Positions 12,901 to 27,900 of a stretch of DNA of 64,000 nucleotides are shown one piece after another (within the stretch, counting starts at the first letter, position 1; each line of letters starts with the position of its first letter). Source of the DNA: Rallus limicola (lineage: Eukaryota > Chordata > Aves > Gruiformes > Rallidae). A program made the position numbers and the translations under genes. The notes below the pieces were generated by a model, which saw only the letters and a list, made by a program, of their open reading frames with translations, searched no databases and had not been told where the DNA came from. The DNA lies in contig JAKCOZ010000005.1 in the NCBI GenBank assembly GCA_022605955.1, positions 54,437,762-54,501,761 on the forward strand, given 5' to 3'.

Positions 12901-15900
12901 ATGACTCCTGGCCATTGTTCTCTGTTACAGCCTCTACAAATCTCAGCTAAAAATGAAACATACTATTCCTGGGTAGAAGAAAGTCTTGGAGATCCCCAAC
13001 ACCAAAAAATCTTGCTTTGAGTAGCCAGACAACTTTTGTCTGGCACTATCTGCAACTGGTAACTTGGGGGATCTGGTAACTTAGGGGATCTAGTACAGGT
13101 AAAGGGTCATAGCTTTGTAATCAGAACATTTAAAAGACATAATGAATGCAAGATTAATTATTTGGAAGCCATCCAAAGATGACAGTAACAAAGGCACAAT
13201 TCACAGTAGTATAATGGTAAGTACTTTGGAAAAAGAATTAATTCATAAATAGCTGGTGACTGGATTAATAGAGTAGTAAAATATATTATCAAATAATATT
13301 TAAGTATTAACAAATTAACATAGACAGGCAATGATAAAAAAATAGACAGAAAAATCCTTCCATTGCTTTATCCTGTCATACCAGGAATGTGATTGAGGCT
13401 GATACAGCTTGGAAAAGCCACTTGCAGTTGGATAGAAATATAATATGTAATACAAATCTAAACTGATGTTTACACTATGTCTTTTCATCTGCTATCTTAA
13501 AGGCCATATATACTTGCCTGAAAAGGTGATTTGCAAGAAGTACTTTAACAGAACTACCTTTTAATTGAAGAGAATCCTTACAACAAGAACAACTTAAAAA
13601 GCAGAGATTCCTTGTATTTCAGTAATCGTGTCACAGGGCACTAAGCCAGTCACAGCCAAACACCTTAAAAGTATTCTCATGCTCTCCATCAGGTTCAGTA
13701 TCCAATAGGTCACTTGTCTTATGTATGTAACCACTCATACAACCCTTCCCACCCTGTACAGCATTCAAAGACAGAGAAAACGTAAGTGTTCTTCCCTCTA
13801 CTGTCTACAAACTATAAAACTGCATCTTTTTAAAAAAGAAGAGATACTGTGATAAAAACCAAGGCAGAGAAATGGGTCTTTCCTTTGATTCTTTAAAACT
13901 GTAGCAGCCCCTTGCTATTCCTGCTTCTTGCCAGAAAGCTGCAGATGCCACGTGCCAGTGGAAATTGTCGCCCACAACCAAGACTGTCCTGCTGAGCTTC
14001 ACTGTCGATACACAGTGCTCAGTAATCCTCGAGCCACCCCTGAATCGAAACATCTGACACCCAAGGCAGCCTAAGAAAACTCCATGAATGGTTTACAATA
14101 TAAAGAAATAATCAGAACTAATTCTATTCACAGGTAGAACATAATTAACAGTTAACACCACCTCTGCCTTCACAGAACCCTGTCCTACACTCGTACAAGT
14201 ACAGCAATTCAAACGTACACTCACTCCACATGGGAAAACTCATTATGTCAACTGCTCACTATACAAAGGGGTTTTGTTAAGTACTAAATAGAAATCAGCT
14301 CAAAGCACTTACCCTTGGGGATTTTAGTTCCATTTCTTCTTTCTCACTTTCACTGCTGGAATAATTTTCTTCTGCTTCTTTCTTCACTTCTGTTGGGGGC
14401 ATTTTTTGTTCCTCTTTTACACTTTCCTCCATTGAATCCACGTGTTTCTGTGTGTCTTCTACCACTTTTGGTTCATTATGATGGATGGTCCTAAATTGAA
14501 TGTTTGCAGAACGGCAGTACTCTTCAAAACCATAAAGATACCTATGGATACAAAGTTTTATTTATATTTCATGGTTTGTTTTCTATTTATTGGAAGTCCA
14601 TAAAACCTATTTTCCTCCTCACAGAAAAGCAAGAGAAACAAGAACTTCTAGTAAAAAAAAAAACAAATCAAGACCAAATAGCAGAAGAATATAAAGCCAG
14701 AGAAGATTTTTAAATGAAGCAATTATGGACACAAGTCAAATGGGGAGAAAGAATACACACAGGTGCTTCCCACAAATTTAACTTCATCCCCATTCAATTA
14801 AGTATTCATGATAGTAATTGTCTGTTAAGCTACATCACTGAATCACCTAAGACCACGAACACTGTCCTGCAAATGCACAATGGCTGCTAACATCAGCCTA
14901 GTAACAGAACATAGGAGTACAAGAAATCACCACATGGTAACAAATTGCCATGCACCAGCTTGTTCTCTGGTAACTGCCTGCACATCTAATCCAGTTTCAG
15001 GTGACAGAAAGATGAACCAATTTATTTGTCAAAGACTAAATATGCAAATTACAACATACTCTCATGTGTCCATACAACACAATTATTTCCACTGTAACAG
15101 TGATCTAGTACATATTTACCAATTACTCTTCTTTCTAATAAATACTCTTCTCTGTAAAATACAGACCTTAGATATGTGCCCAGTTCAAATCCCACTGGAG
15201 ACAGTCTGAATATTTTCATCTTCATCAACATTATTGTGAGTTGAATCATTCAACATCCCAATTCAACCAGCCAAATTTCCTTAGAACCTCATTCTTCCCC
15301 TTTACTCAAGAAGCCCAACTGTTTCTTGTCAAAGCTTCCAGGAGAATAAATACTATTTTTTTTATTTAGGAAGTGCACTTGGAAAAGTGTCATTCTTAAA
15401 AGGTTTCCATTCCAAAAGTTACAACACAACTGAAAACCAGGGGTCAGAATAAAGATTTATGCATTTTTTACTACAGCAGTGATTTTACTACTCAACACTG
15501 TCACATCCACCATAGCAATGTACACAGTTGTGCCCCTACAGCCATTACTCTACAGATTCCACCAAGATGCTATTTAAATTCACCACCTGAACTGTGTCTA
15601 TCAATGCTTTTTGGAAAGTTAAGTAGGTATAAATTTCTTGTCACTGCATGCAGCATCTACAGACTCCAACAAGCATGTGAATGGACAGAATCCATTCTTG
15701 TGATTCACCATAAACTGCAAAGCTGGATTTGCCAAAGCTTTTAAAATCAACTTCATTGTTATACTCTGAAACAGCACCATCACATACTGAAAACAAGTGC
15801 TTCTTGATAAGAAAATAAGTGGAATTCTAATGTATTAGACCAACAGGACCTTATGCAGCCATGAGCACGCCTCCCCTCCACTGTTTCAAGACTGGGCACT

Positions 15901-18900
15901 GGAAAATGCTCAGAACTAAGAAATGTCAACTACTGCTTAACCAAACTATCAAAAATTGCTAGAATATTGTACATGCTACTGAAAAAAAAGGAAAACTGTT
16001 TTCATTATTATAAGAGAACTTACTTTCTATAAGCAGTTTTCACATTGTAGGAAGCAGCTGAGTTCAAAATAGGAATGCCAAGGTCCATATAAATTTGCTT
16101 CCATACAGCACCGCTCTCAATCTTTGGGGAAAAAAAGAAACAAAAAGAAATGCAGGAAGTTTTCAGAACCAAGAGCACTAAGGAATAATACCTAACACAC
16201 CCACAAGCCAAAGCCTTTATGACCAAATAGACATTATTTAGTCCAGGAAATATCCAACACTTACATTGTCACAGCCACCTTGCTGATACACCAGTCTAAA
16301 AAGTTTGAAGAGATTAAGGTCCTTGTAGCCCAGAACAGGTGGTTTATTGATAGGAGTACCTAGATAAAACAGAACCAGAAGTAAGATGTTATTACAAAGA
16401 ACAGCAAACTGCTTCTTCCATTCCTTTAGCACACATTTCATTACTGGCATCTTTCTACATTTTAACATTTGTATTTAATGGTTCAAAGATACATCACAAG
16501 TCAGTAGTTTCAAACCACCAATTAAAGCTTCACCCTCTTTTGAATACATCACTTATTCCTGGGTGGTTTATCACCATACTGGCACCAGCCTCTTGGTAAC
16601 TACAATTTCTTGACCTCCTTTCTAGATCTGTGCAATAACCCCCATCGAACTGGCCCCATCCCTCTGTTCCTCTCTTGAGTGGGGGGACAGCCAGCACTAC
16701 AGGAGGGTACACAGAATGCCTGATCAATGCTGGAATACAGCAACATGTGAAGAGATTAACTCAAAACACTGGTCTGAAAGGAGTGAGGTAAAAGCAGGAA
16801 GTTGAATTAGAAAAAGACTGTCAGGATGTGAGAAAGCATGAATATTTGGGACAGTACTGGGAAAAAGAATGAACTCCAATCAGATGAGTGCCAATGATAT
16901 AAAGAACAATAATTAATTGCAAGGAGAAATCAGAAGTGACTTGGGGCAAGCAGCCACATACAGACACTGTATTCCTCCCAGCAAGGAAGAATAGGAAACC
17001 TCTTTCCCGCTGCTTCTCATCTCCCTTCATCTTCATGCAATTAGATTTGGAACCATTAAAATAATTTTATAGGACTTTGGGAATAGTCATAATTACACGA
17101 ATCAAAACATGCATAGTGAGAGATCAGAATGTAGAACAACTCTGTTGGGAACAGAAATCTTGCTGTAAGGACAGTGAGGGGAAAGGAAAAAAGTAGGCAA
17201 GCTGGGGGAAAGACCCAGTCCTGAAAGAGTCCCATACACTGCTCAATGGACAGACTAGCCTAAAGAGTATTTTCTGGACTCAATCTTCAAATTCAGTCCA
17301 CAAATGCTTTGTTCTTTCACTCCTACAAGTCCCTGACACAATCCCTACTTGGTTTGTAGTCCAAGTGTGCTTAAGAAAGAGAGGAAGAAGGAAAACAGAA
17401 AAGGCAGAAGAATCAGGCTACTAGAGAAGAAAGTAAGTTATGGATTAGTCCAGCAGCATAGGGATTTCCCATCCCTGACAAAGTGTCTTAAAGACAGGAT
17501 ATTGTACAGAAACTGCAGTTATACACAGGAGGTCTTAAAATGACATTGGATGAACTCCAGTATACTTCATTTAACACAGGATTTCTAAAACTGTGATAAG
17601 AACTGTCAATACTGAACAACTTGGAAACATTCTTTTACGAGGCTGTGGTCCAGAACACACCTTGCTAATAGGGATACAGAGTCTCTCTTAAAAAGGTAAC
17701 TTGATTTCCATCCTCAATTTTAAAACCCCAGTGAAAAACAAAGGGGGAAATATTCAGACACTACATGTACTTTACATTTGACTCTTAGCTCTGGCTATTT
17801 CAAACTCAAGTACATGTTGTACTGTATGATCCTGTGGAAGTATCATTCAGGTAACTTTTCTCAAGTAAGAAGAAAGAAAGGAAAAATAAAGAGTAAAAAG
17901 GCAGTAGGTGCACATGTGATCTGCCCACCAATGTTATTCCAGAATTAACTGTATTCAAATCAAAATAGAGAGTTCACAAGTAAGAGGACTAAAACAAATT
18001 TAAAGGCTAAAACTCTTTCCAGGCTTAAACATACTTGAAAAAAGAAAAAAAAAAAAAAAAAAGGTGGTGGTGGGGAGGGTGTGCAGCCAAAGAAGAGCAA
18101 GGCTAAGCTTCCATTTTAGTGTCAGTCTCATCACAACTGCAAATGAGAATAGCTTATGCAAGAACAGTTCTCCCAAATCAGCAGGTATATCCTGTTCTCT
18201 ATACACAGGGTACACACTTTCAAGTCTTATGCCAGGACCTGAGCTATTCTGATTTATTACAGTCTCACCTCTGTCTGTAAAGACAGACATTTAAAATAGG
18301 CTATTTTCTTGTTCTAGCTACAGGACAAAGTAGAACATCTCAAGTTGTCTCTTCAAATGAGTATCACTGCTACATCTGCACAGGATTAAGACAATTGTGC
18401 AAGGAGACTTGAAGATGGCACATCTCCCATTCTCTGCTGGTTGAGTTTCACCATGCACGAATAGCCTCCTCAGGTTCCAGCCTGAGATTAACAGCAGCAG
18501 AGCTCCCAGGCATTGGCTGTCACAAGAAGAAATCAACCAAGAGCTTATTTATCAGGGATTGTGAACATAAAAAAATAAAAAGTTTTGTGAAAACAAAATA
18601 AAACTGAAACACCTCAGGGAGGATTTAAGTTTCTCTTGTGTGCTGTGCTTTCAAGTACTGGAAGCAGACCTGCCACGTGTAAAAATGGGTGAAAGTGTTT
18701 TTTCCTGCACCAGACTAGCTGTCATCCTTTCTCACTGACACAAGAATATGCTCACAATAACATCCATTATGTTAAAAAGAAAATTTTAAAAGACATTTAA
18801 AAAATGGACTCAAGATTAAAAAGAGAAATAAAATTCGGCGTTACCTCTGTCTTCCATAAACTTGTAAAGCTGTTGGAGGAAGTTGTCCCTCTCTTCAGGA

Positions 18901-21900
18901 TCAAGCTCTTCCTCAGGCTGTGAAAACAAATGCAGTCATAATGAAAACAGAAAAGATGCAAAGTAATGATTTATTTGTACAAAAGCCTAGCAGCAAGAAC
19001 TAAACCCAAACCACTTCCAATTTGGCCCTGCACCCACATAACGGTGAAACATGCAGAAACCAAAACATCCTTGGGAGACTGAAGTGTGTAGCTCAGGAGG
19101 AGAGAAAAGAAAAATGCAGGTCAGAGAAGGCCTGACCATGGCAGAAAGAAATGAGAGCACCCACAAAATGAAAGCACCAATATACTTCAGAGATTCTTCT
19201 AATAGAGAACAGGTCTGTTATTTACAAGACTGAAGCAGTCCATCAGAACTCTAGGGGTTTTTTAGGCTTTTGGTGGGGTTTTGTTTGTTGTTTGGTTTTT
19301 TTTTTTTGGTTAACTCCTTTTCAATACCCCAAGTAAGGTTGCAGAACAATTCTTTACCCAACCATTCCCGGGTTTGATGCTCCAGACAGTATTCATTTTG
19401 TGATTTCGATGCTCCAGACAGTATTCATTGTGTGATTAAGCTCCAATGCTTGATTTCAGCTCATATTTGGAAACACTTTTTACAGTCACTTCCATAATTC
19501 CCTGAAGACATATTTCCAGAATTTATTATTACAAATTCCATAGCTTTATCTTTACAATTGAAATCCTCAGAGAGAGAAACACTTATGAACTTTATGGCAA
19601 GCAGTCCACAGTGTGAAATAAAGATTTTATTTTATTCAGGTGGAAACCATGAAAATAAAGTACATTTATTGCAGAGGAGGGAAATAATGGCTACATATCT
19701 ACATATACTTCATGGAATTCTGAGATGTTAATAGAGATTGGGGGGGAAGGGGAAATACAAATAATAAATTCTTTTCCCTGCAATGCTTTATGCATGCCAC
19801 TTTCTTCCTGCCAGCCTGGCAATCACAGAGGTTGCTGGTAAGGCAGTTTGCACAAGGAAGACTGCAGCTGTCTTACAGGAAAGATGTACAGTATGTGTCA
19901 AAAAACCTTATCATTACATTATTAAAAATAACAGAAAAGTCACAAGCAGTTCCAGAAGGAAACCAGAATAGCAATTTCAAATTCAGTCGTCTCTGCATTC
20001 TGTAAACTTTAAGCTCTGAGGCAGGAAGACAGGCACTGAAATGTGAATGTATATGATACTGCCTTGTTAACCAGAAAGCTATCTGCCCAGCATCAGAATG
20101 AATTTCAGCCCTGACTGCTTCAGTGACTGCCAAGCTTCAAAGCCCAACAGGGATCACCTACAATCAGGCAGAGATAATATCTGTTTCTTATTTTCCTAGG
20201 GAAATAATTGGAGGAAATTAAATGAATTATCACAACGTTGTACAGCATCAGGTACCATTTGCTCATACTGCATATTATAGGGATTGTATAAATAGAAATG
20301 GTTATCTGTAGAATTATGTTCTTCCAGGTTAAGAAATGAATTATTGCTATAGAAACCACGGCTTTTTCCTCTCCATCTAGACTGTGAATCAACTTCAAGA
20401 TCGAGAAATTTCTACCCTCTACTGTAACGTTTACTGATTAAAGGGAATACGACTCAAGCTGCAAACTAAATATATCTAAATAACGGTAAACATCCAGAAC
20501 TATTTCTGAATAGTTCAATTCAAACCATTTCTTTTCTGTAGGCATAATGCCAAACCAAAACTGTAGGTCAGAACAGCAGAAATGTAGGTTAGAAATAGCA
20601 CTCTTGCAGACAGAACGTTAACCGTTTCACTGACACAAAGTATTTTCAGCTGAAGCAAAGCAAAAAGGAAAGATTAAAAGCTCTTACATACTTATAGGAT
20701 GGAGACAGAAATCATGACTCCAATATTCATGAGACATCCTGAATCCTGGGCCTACTTCTCTGTTGATGTAGGAGCTAGGTTGTCACCCCCTGACAGAAAG
20801 CCTGAGCCGTGCCTGGTACTGATGCCAGAGTACACACCAAATCCTTCTGAGGGACTTGAGGGACCTAAATGACTACCACACCAAGGAATAAATCAGCTAT
20901 TTCAGATTCTTTTTCTCCTAATAGCCAGCACAGGAATAACCCTTCACAGATACTATCACAACATTAAGATACATAACCTTAAAAGCTGCACCCAAAGAGA
21001 AGAAAACACCTGGGAAATGTTGATGCCACAACCTCCAGGCACCATCAGTGACTCACTGGAGAGCTAAAATTCCCAGCACCTCTTTTTCAGCAGGGGTGCT
21101 ACTGCTACCTTCCAAAACTCACTTCCTTACCAACAGTTATGCCCATTTTACACTGGGCATAAGTAAATTTGCAGGGACAATTCTCCAAAATCAGTTTTCT
21201 AAAGACAGTTCTGTCTCTCCATTTAACCTTTTCCTATACAGGGAAAATGTAGTTCAAGTTAAGGCCAAATGAGAGGCAAAACGATATGAAACTTTTAAGT
21301 GGAAGGAGTTCAAAATTCAGACCTTTCTGTTGTTCATCCAATACCTGTAAATAAATCAAACATGAGAATTTTTGTTTCAGGGCAAAAGGCAGAACATCAT
21401 TTAAAAAGAAAGAAAAATCCTCAAGATCCCCTTTTTGCTTATCACTAAAATGCTGAAAATTTAGGGATGAGATTTTTTTCCCTTCTCCTTTCTAACTAGC
21501 CAGTCACAGCAGTTAAGAGTAAAACCATGAAATCAACACCTAACATAGGATCTCTGTATGAAGGATATACCCCTTTGCCTTTCCAATAAGGCTAACACAA
21601 ACAGCTTTTTTGGAAATTATTTGAGAATAACCACCAGCAAAAAGGCACAACACAAAACCCACAGAAATTTGTAGATAACTAGAAACTGGCTTTGCTTCAA
21701 TTTGGTTTCACCATGAGTTTTGCCTTTGTCTTTAGCATGATTTTTAAGTAATATAGCTCTGTTATCCTGACTTATCATCACAGAAAGGTATTCAAAGTTT
21801 CTGTGGTGCTAACCTGTAAGGCTGATGGGGAACACAAAAGATAAATGGTTTATTTTACAAAACAAAGAACGAATCTCTATTTACAAGCACATACACCATA

Positions 21901-24900
21901 CACTCAATCAATACAGGGCTAAGGTACCAGGGACAGATCTATTATTAACAGATTGACAATACCATGAACTCTCTTGTGAAATAAATGCAAGCTAAGCAGA
22001 AGAACAACGTGTACAGGATTTGGAGTTGAGAAGAGTATATTATCAAGACAAGCTGCCAGAGCTAAGAGTTAATGTGATTTTGTTGCTTCAGAGCACTTAA
22101 ATGCGTTTTCACCACTCACACATTTGCTTTCTGATGCTAAGTTTGAACACTAATTAAGGAAATGAAAAGAATTAAACTGATTGCAACAAGTTAACAGCTT
22201 TATGCCATGTGGAGATGAGAGTGGTCTTAAAATGTTAATTTCTACCAAACAGGAACCAGGAATTCAACCATCTCAACAATGACTCACTCTAGGGCTGCGC
22301 CTCAGTTTGCAACTGCTCTGCTCCTCTTTGAGGAATATTCTGAGAATGCCTGTTAGCAAGAAATGTCTTTATAAAGAACGTTTGTGCATGTTATGATGTA
22401 AGCCATTCTTCACACTAGTCAGGACTCCTACAATCCTACAGATGCATGCATGCATGCAAAGGATGATTAGCTATCAATGTATAGCTATTTTTTAAAGGCT
22501 ATTCTGCATATTACACACCACAGCTGCTTAGGGGTTTTTATATGTAAATAAACCACTTGGCTTTCTGGATACCATGATTCAATAACTTTGAAATTACTGT
22601 ATTCCTGCATTTAATCTTTACAGTCAGCTTTTTCAGTGTTATCTTAAAATACACACAGGGTGCAACAAAAAAAACCCCTAAACTCAGGGATCATTTATGT
22701 GGTCTCCCACAGTCACTTAGAGAAAAGACTAGATGGGAAACAAGAACTACTTTGAAGCAAGATGTAAACATTTTAATAGATGACTACTGATTGTTTGTAG
22801 GAATCTCAAGCCTCTGACAACAAATCACAGATTTCATACACTCATCCATCCTTTATGAACTTAGTGCTAATAATATATATGGTAACAACTTACCATAAGA
22901 ACTGAAATCCTTGCTTAACTGCAGAATAGGAACACTGGAAAATGCTTCTGGCATTTTCCCTGCTCAACAATATAAAGCAACTGTGGCTGATGTTTCTTGA
23001 TGCTGTTGGTGATGGAAGAGCCCTAAAAACTTTACATGGAAGCACACTATTAATCAAGATACATCCTTCAGGTGACTGTTAAAATGAAAACTAAGAGAAA
23101 ATTCCTCTAAGCATACACCTGGAGGTGCTGCAACTCTTTCTTCAATGAGAGGCATGGAGACCAGCTAGTTAGAATTGTTTCCTGAATGTTTTTTTCATGT
23201 TTGATTAGGAGGTAAAAATGTGAAAGAGAAAGGAACTGCTATTAAAGTGACACAGATAAGTAGGAAGTCTCTCAAAGACGGTGTTATAACCAATATTGCA
23301 GGTAAGATAAAAACCCCTTTTTCCAGCTCTTGATATTATAAAAAGATAAAATTTTGAAACTTGAAAAAGTCAAAGTCTAAAGAACAAATGCCTTACTATT
23401 AATGGTGACCTTACGTGAATGGATCTATTAAGAACACATACTGCAAATGTATTTCAAGCAACTGCATGTTAAAATCTTGATTCTTTTGGAATCCCAATGG
23501 TCTACAGGAGGACTGAGAGGCAAAACTAAATGTCACCTACATGTTCATTCCCTTGTAAAATGGGGGATATTTGACTATTTAATCCTAAGAAACAAATAGG
23601 TTATTTTTTCCCTGATAGAACAATTTCAATACAAGCAAATACAGTAGTATATATAATCTGACTTTTAATACCAGATAATGTTGCTATTTCTACGTGGAGA
23701 TACTGGAGTTTAGATTCTCTCTTTCCTTTTAGCTGCAGTGCATTCTTTGACTGCCAAGTGTACCCTCTCAAAGTAGAGTTAATTTTCTTATCCTCACATG
23801 TTGAAAGATGGCTAAGAACCAAAAGCAATATCCAGATTTTTGTCTAGATTCAAACCAATTGAGTGATTCTTTAATTTTTCATTTGATAAGGAATTTTTGT
23901 CCTCTAGTACCTCTGGATTTTTTTTCCCCCGCTTCTTGTGACTCAACCAGTATCTCTGCTCTGCTATTCAAACCTCACATTGTGAATAAAAAGTAATCCT
24001 GAGCTGCTCCATATATTGCAATCATTGCCAAAAATCCAACAAATTTCAACACTGAGCAGCTCAATCTAACACAATCCCTGTCAACGCCAATGAGTAGCAA
24101 TTTCCACACTGTCCTTTTCCATAGTCAACTCTGGATCACACAAGTCTGTTACCATGGATGAGGAGGATCAGCATCTCACCACCACCATATTGGTCCCCAC
24201 TCCTTAGTGTAAAAAGAACAGTAAAGAACCACCATGTGAAGCCTGGAAATCTTCTTGTACCAATTCTACTGTACTCTTAGGATGTCATGAAAGGCAGCAC
24301 AATTAGAAAGACAGTCTCTGTCAAAACAAAGTTACAGTCTTTAACCCAGCTACTGGAAAATGGTAGGATCCATTATCACCAGCTACAGTAGGTCTCTCTG
24401 CTCCATTATCATCATAAAAGATCCTACTACAGAGAAATAGGATCCTTTCCATCCCCAGAATTAGACTCTTCTGACTGACTTTATGCTCTCATTAAGTAGG
24501 TCTGTGTCAATTTGATTGATTTAATGAAGGCCTATCATGGCTGATCAGCAGCTGGCCAGGCCTTGCCAGCAAAGCTGCTGTGCATTTCAGAAGGGGGGGG
24601 GGGGGGGGGGGGTGTAAGATAATTTAAAAGAATCTCCCTCCCACCTCTAGTAATATAGCAATTTGCAGTTCTAAAACAAAAAGTCCACTGAGAATATTTG
24701 GGGAGAGGATGGACAGAAGCTATTTTTGACCTTGGTTATTAGAGGAGAGCCACTACAAAATGTAAATGCAAAATTCAAGTAATTCAACATCTGCAGTCAA
24801 ATTAAGGCAAAAAAAATATCATTAACTTATCGATTCTCTCTGCAACTGGTATTACTGCCTTTCTAAGGGAAAATAAAAAGGTAATTATGATAAATTCCCT

Positions 24901-27900
24901 GATTGCTGTCTAACTGCAATATCTAGCAATTAAAATATGAATACGCATTGTAACAGTTGAATCAGGAATTTCTTAATGGGCTAGGATGACAGTTCTGCTC
25001 TGACATAATCTAAAAAGATCAATATCTATCCTCTGCTACATAGCTTCAGCATGAAGAAGCTCACCTTATTTTTACATGCCTACTTGTCACTTGGAAATAA
25101 TGGATTCTACAGCTTCTCCTACCAGCACATCCACCTGTCTGGAGTCCTTTGCTTCATGACTCTACATTTAGATTATTCTTTAAAAATAACCTCTATTTCT
25201 TTTACAGGAATGCCTTTAAAAAAAACAAAACCAAGAAAAAAAACCCAAAAAAACAACCCCACCAAGCTCCCCCCTCCCCCTTCTTTGTTTGAAACACACA
25301 GCACTTTTATGCAATAGCCATGAAAAAAAAGATATTAAAAATGAATACTAGAGAACTAGAATAGCAATCCTTGATTTTTAGCAGGCAGATACTCTGCAAT
25401 TTTAACCAGCATTAATACAAACAGACCAATACAGACTGCAACAGTTCACACCCTGCAAAATGTGGCCTATTCAGTCCTTTTCACTGCAAACAGAGAAAAA
25501 AAAACCCAACACACACACCAGAGGATTTTATATTCTGCACACATTTATCCTTACATTTATCTAATCATACCATTATTCCCATACAGACATCTACTCCATT
25601 TTCCAGAACACTGTTATCAAGGCATAAAATTAACACCTAAAAATAGATTCTTATTGTCTTTTCTTTTTTTTATTTTTTTTAAAACTGGAAAGATCTATCC
25701 TGACTGCATGCTCCACCAGACAGTTCCCCAGATCAGAAATCCAAGTCAAATCCGCATTCTTAAACAACCACGTTAACATTACAGATTAAAACACAGAATC
25801 CTTACCTAGGAGCTGCATTCTTTCAAACGTAAAATGGTTTTACTTCCTTTCTATCTAATCTGCCCACTGCCTGGACATATTTCAGCCTGACTTTCCAAAT
25901 ATTTGCTCGCTTTCTGTCTCCCTGCACGACATCCGCAGTTATACGGCATTACTTACATTCTCTTCCATATATATAAGACAAAAATAAATATATATATATA
26001 TATTTTAAAAAAAAATTTTAAAAAAAAATCAGACATTACATGAAAGGCAAAGAAAAGAGACAGCCCATTTCAAAGCATCTGGCAAACCTCCCCCTGGCCG
26101 GCGGCCAAGCCTCCGCTCCAGCGCCCGCTTCTCTTCCCCCCCTCCCGCCACACACACACACGCACACACCCCCGCGCATGCGCGCTGCCGGCCAACACTC
26201 GGTTGCCCGGGAAACGCTGTAGGCCGCCTCAGAGCGTGAACGGCCATTCTGCGTTGGGGCTGACAAAACCGCACGCTGAGGGAAGCGAAAGGGAAACGGG
26301 GGTTTGGCCTACCTCAGAAGATAAAACTTCCTTGGATTTCTCCCCCCCCCTCCCCTTGCTATGGAAAGAGTTTTTTCCGAGGGGATTGCGAACAATCGCA
26401 CGATGAGGGGGAAAAAACCCCCCATCAGCCAACCAACAAACCCTGCAGCAAACACCCCTCCCACCACCCCCACCCCGCCCCACCAGCACATCAGGGTTAA
26501 AAACAGGTAGAAGAAATAAAGGCAACTCTGTAAACACGGTTTTGATGACAAAGAAGAAACTGGCTAAGTTAATTTCAGCCTTAAAACTGTTGATGCTGTC
26601 ATGGCATCTGTGGCATCCTTGCTTCTATTTATGGAGTTTTGTCCCTTCTCAAAAGAAAACCATATTGCCATAGATACTAGACTAAGTCCATTCACATTGT
26701 AGCATCTGATACTGCAACTGCCAATCACTAACACTGGTGTTAAGAAAAAAACCACATTAATTACAATGGAAACTCCAGTACTGTTCTTCAATAGTCTCCT
26801 AAAGGCACTATGCGTTAGCTCATAGTTTCAGTTAGTCCACTGCTTTTGCTTTAATAATTTGTCTTTTTTTTTTTTTAATACACTGTTCTCAGAAACAAGT
26901 TACTTTTTCTGTAAGCTATGTATAAAGTACAAAGTTTTATTTAAGTTTGGGTTATTACTCGTGAACTCAGCATCTATTTTTTGGCTACGTCTCCTCCTGA
27001 CCCAGATTAATTCCATCACTCATTCTGCCTTGAATTCTTAATTTCTGAGATTTGTCTCCAATTCATTCACTGGATAACAGAAGGCCATCTGCCACTGCTC
27101 ACAGATCCCAATAAAGGCAACTGGTAACAAAAGGGAAGAAAAACAGGTCTGAGGAGGCACCTGAGAGTGAAACTTCAGAAAGTACAGGACCTTCAGGCAC
27201 ACAAAGTATTTAAATTACTCAGACTTACCACTACTTCTTCGGTTTTCTCTTCTCTCTTTACTTCCTCTTCATCAGTTTCTGCAGCAGCTCCATCTTCTTC
27301 ATCACTGCTAGAGGACTCCATAATTTCACTGATGTCCATTTTCCAGTTCCGAGGAACACCCTTTGTGTTGAGAAATGTGCTTGCCTCCTGTAGCCCTACA
27401 GAAGAAAGGGCCTTGCTTTTACCTCATCCAGAGTATTCACTCACAAAACATTTTTAATTTCCTTTTCAACTTCTTGTAAATTACAACACCAACTTAAACC
27501 AAAAACGGATTTAAGTAACACATTTTAAACACTTGCCACTTTGAGACTCAAATTTTTACAGCCAAGTATTGGCAACTCAAGGAGTTTATGAGTTGAGAAC
27601 ATCCATCCCACACACAGTATCCAGTAGTTCTCTAGGTGTAGGTCCCCATAAGCACTACTAAGGTTTACACCAATATATGTGAACAGCACCAATGAAAGGC
27701 ACCTACACTTATCCACATATATTCTGTGCAACTGTGAACTGTTTTCTTTCTCTGTGAAAAATACTGTAATAAAGCTATTTCAAAAAGCAAAGCCATCACA
27801 GGTAGATCGAGTATTTTGTTATTGTCAAAATATCTTCATGTCTTACAGCTTCATTGCAAGAACTTGCAAACATTTTGTTTAAGAGGACTGCCTAAAGAGA

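Larger units (their letters stand above)
26080..26500. promoter_or_regulatory. GC-rich, promoter-like island inside ARID4A intron 11
   Basis: An isolated GC- and CpG-rich patch in an AT-rich intron. It contains the 12-bp palindrome CGCGCATGCGCG (26173-26184), a perfect NRF1 core, and GTTGCCCGGGAAAC (26202-26215), which fits the RFX X-box RYYNYY-N2-RRNRAC. A minus-strand donor CTTCTGAG|GTAGGC lies at 26313/26312. Promoter activity, direction and product are inference. Confidence 0.45.
18918..27228. other. ARID4A intron 11 (8.3 kb)
   Basis: Separates RBB1NT from ARID. It has no CR1, but holds a 32-bp tandem duplication (19376-19439), a G20 tract (24593-24612), an AT-alternating block (about 25985-26030) and the GC-rich promoter-like island at 26.1-26.5 kb. 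The rest is featureless AT-rich sequence. Confidence 0.7.
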
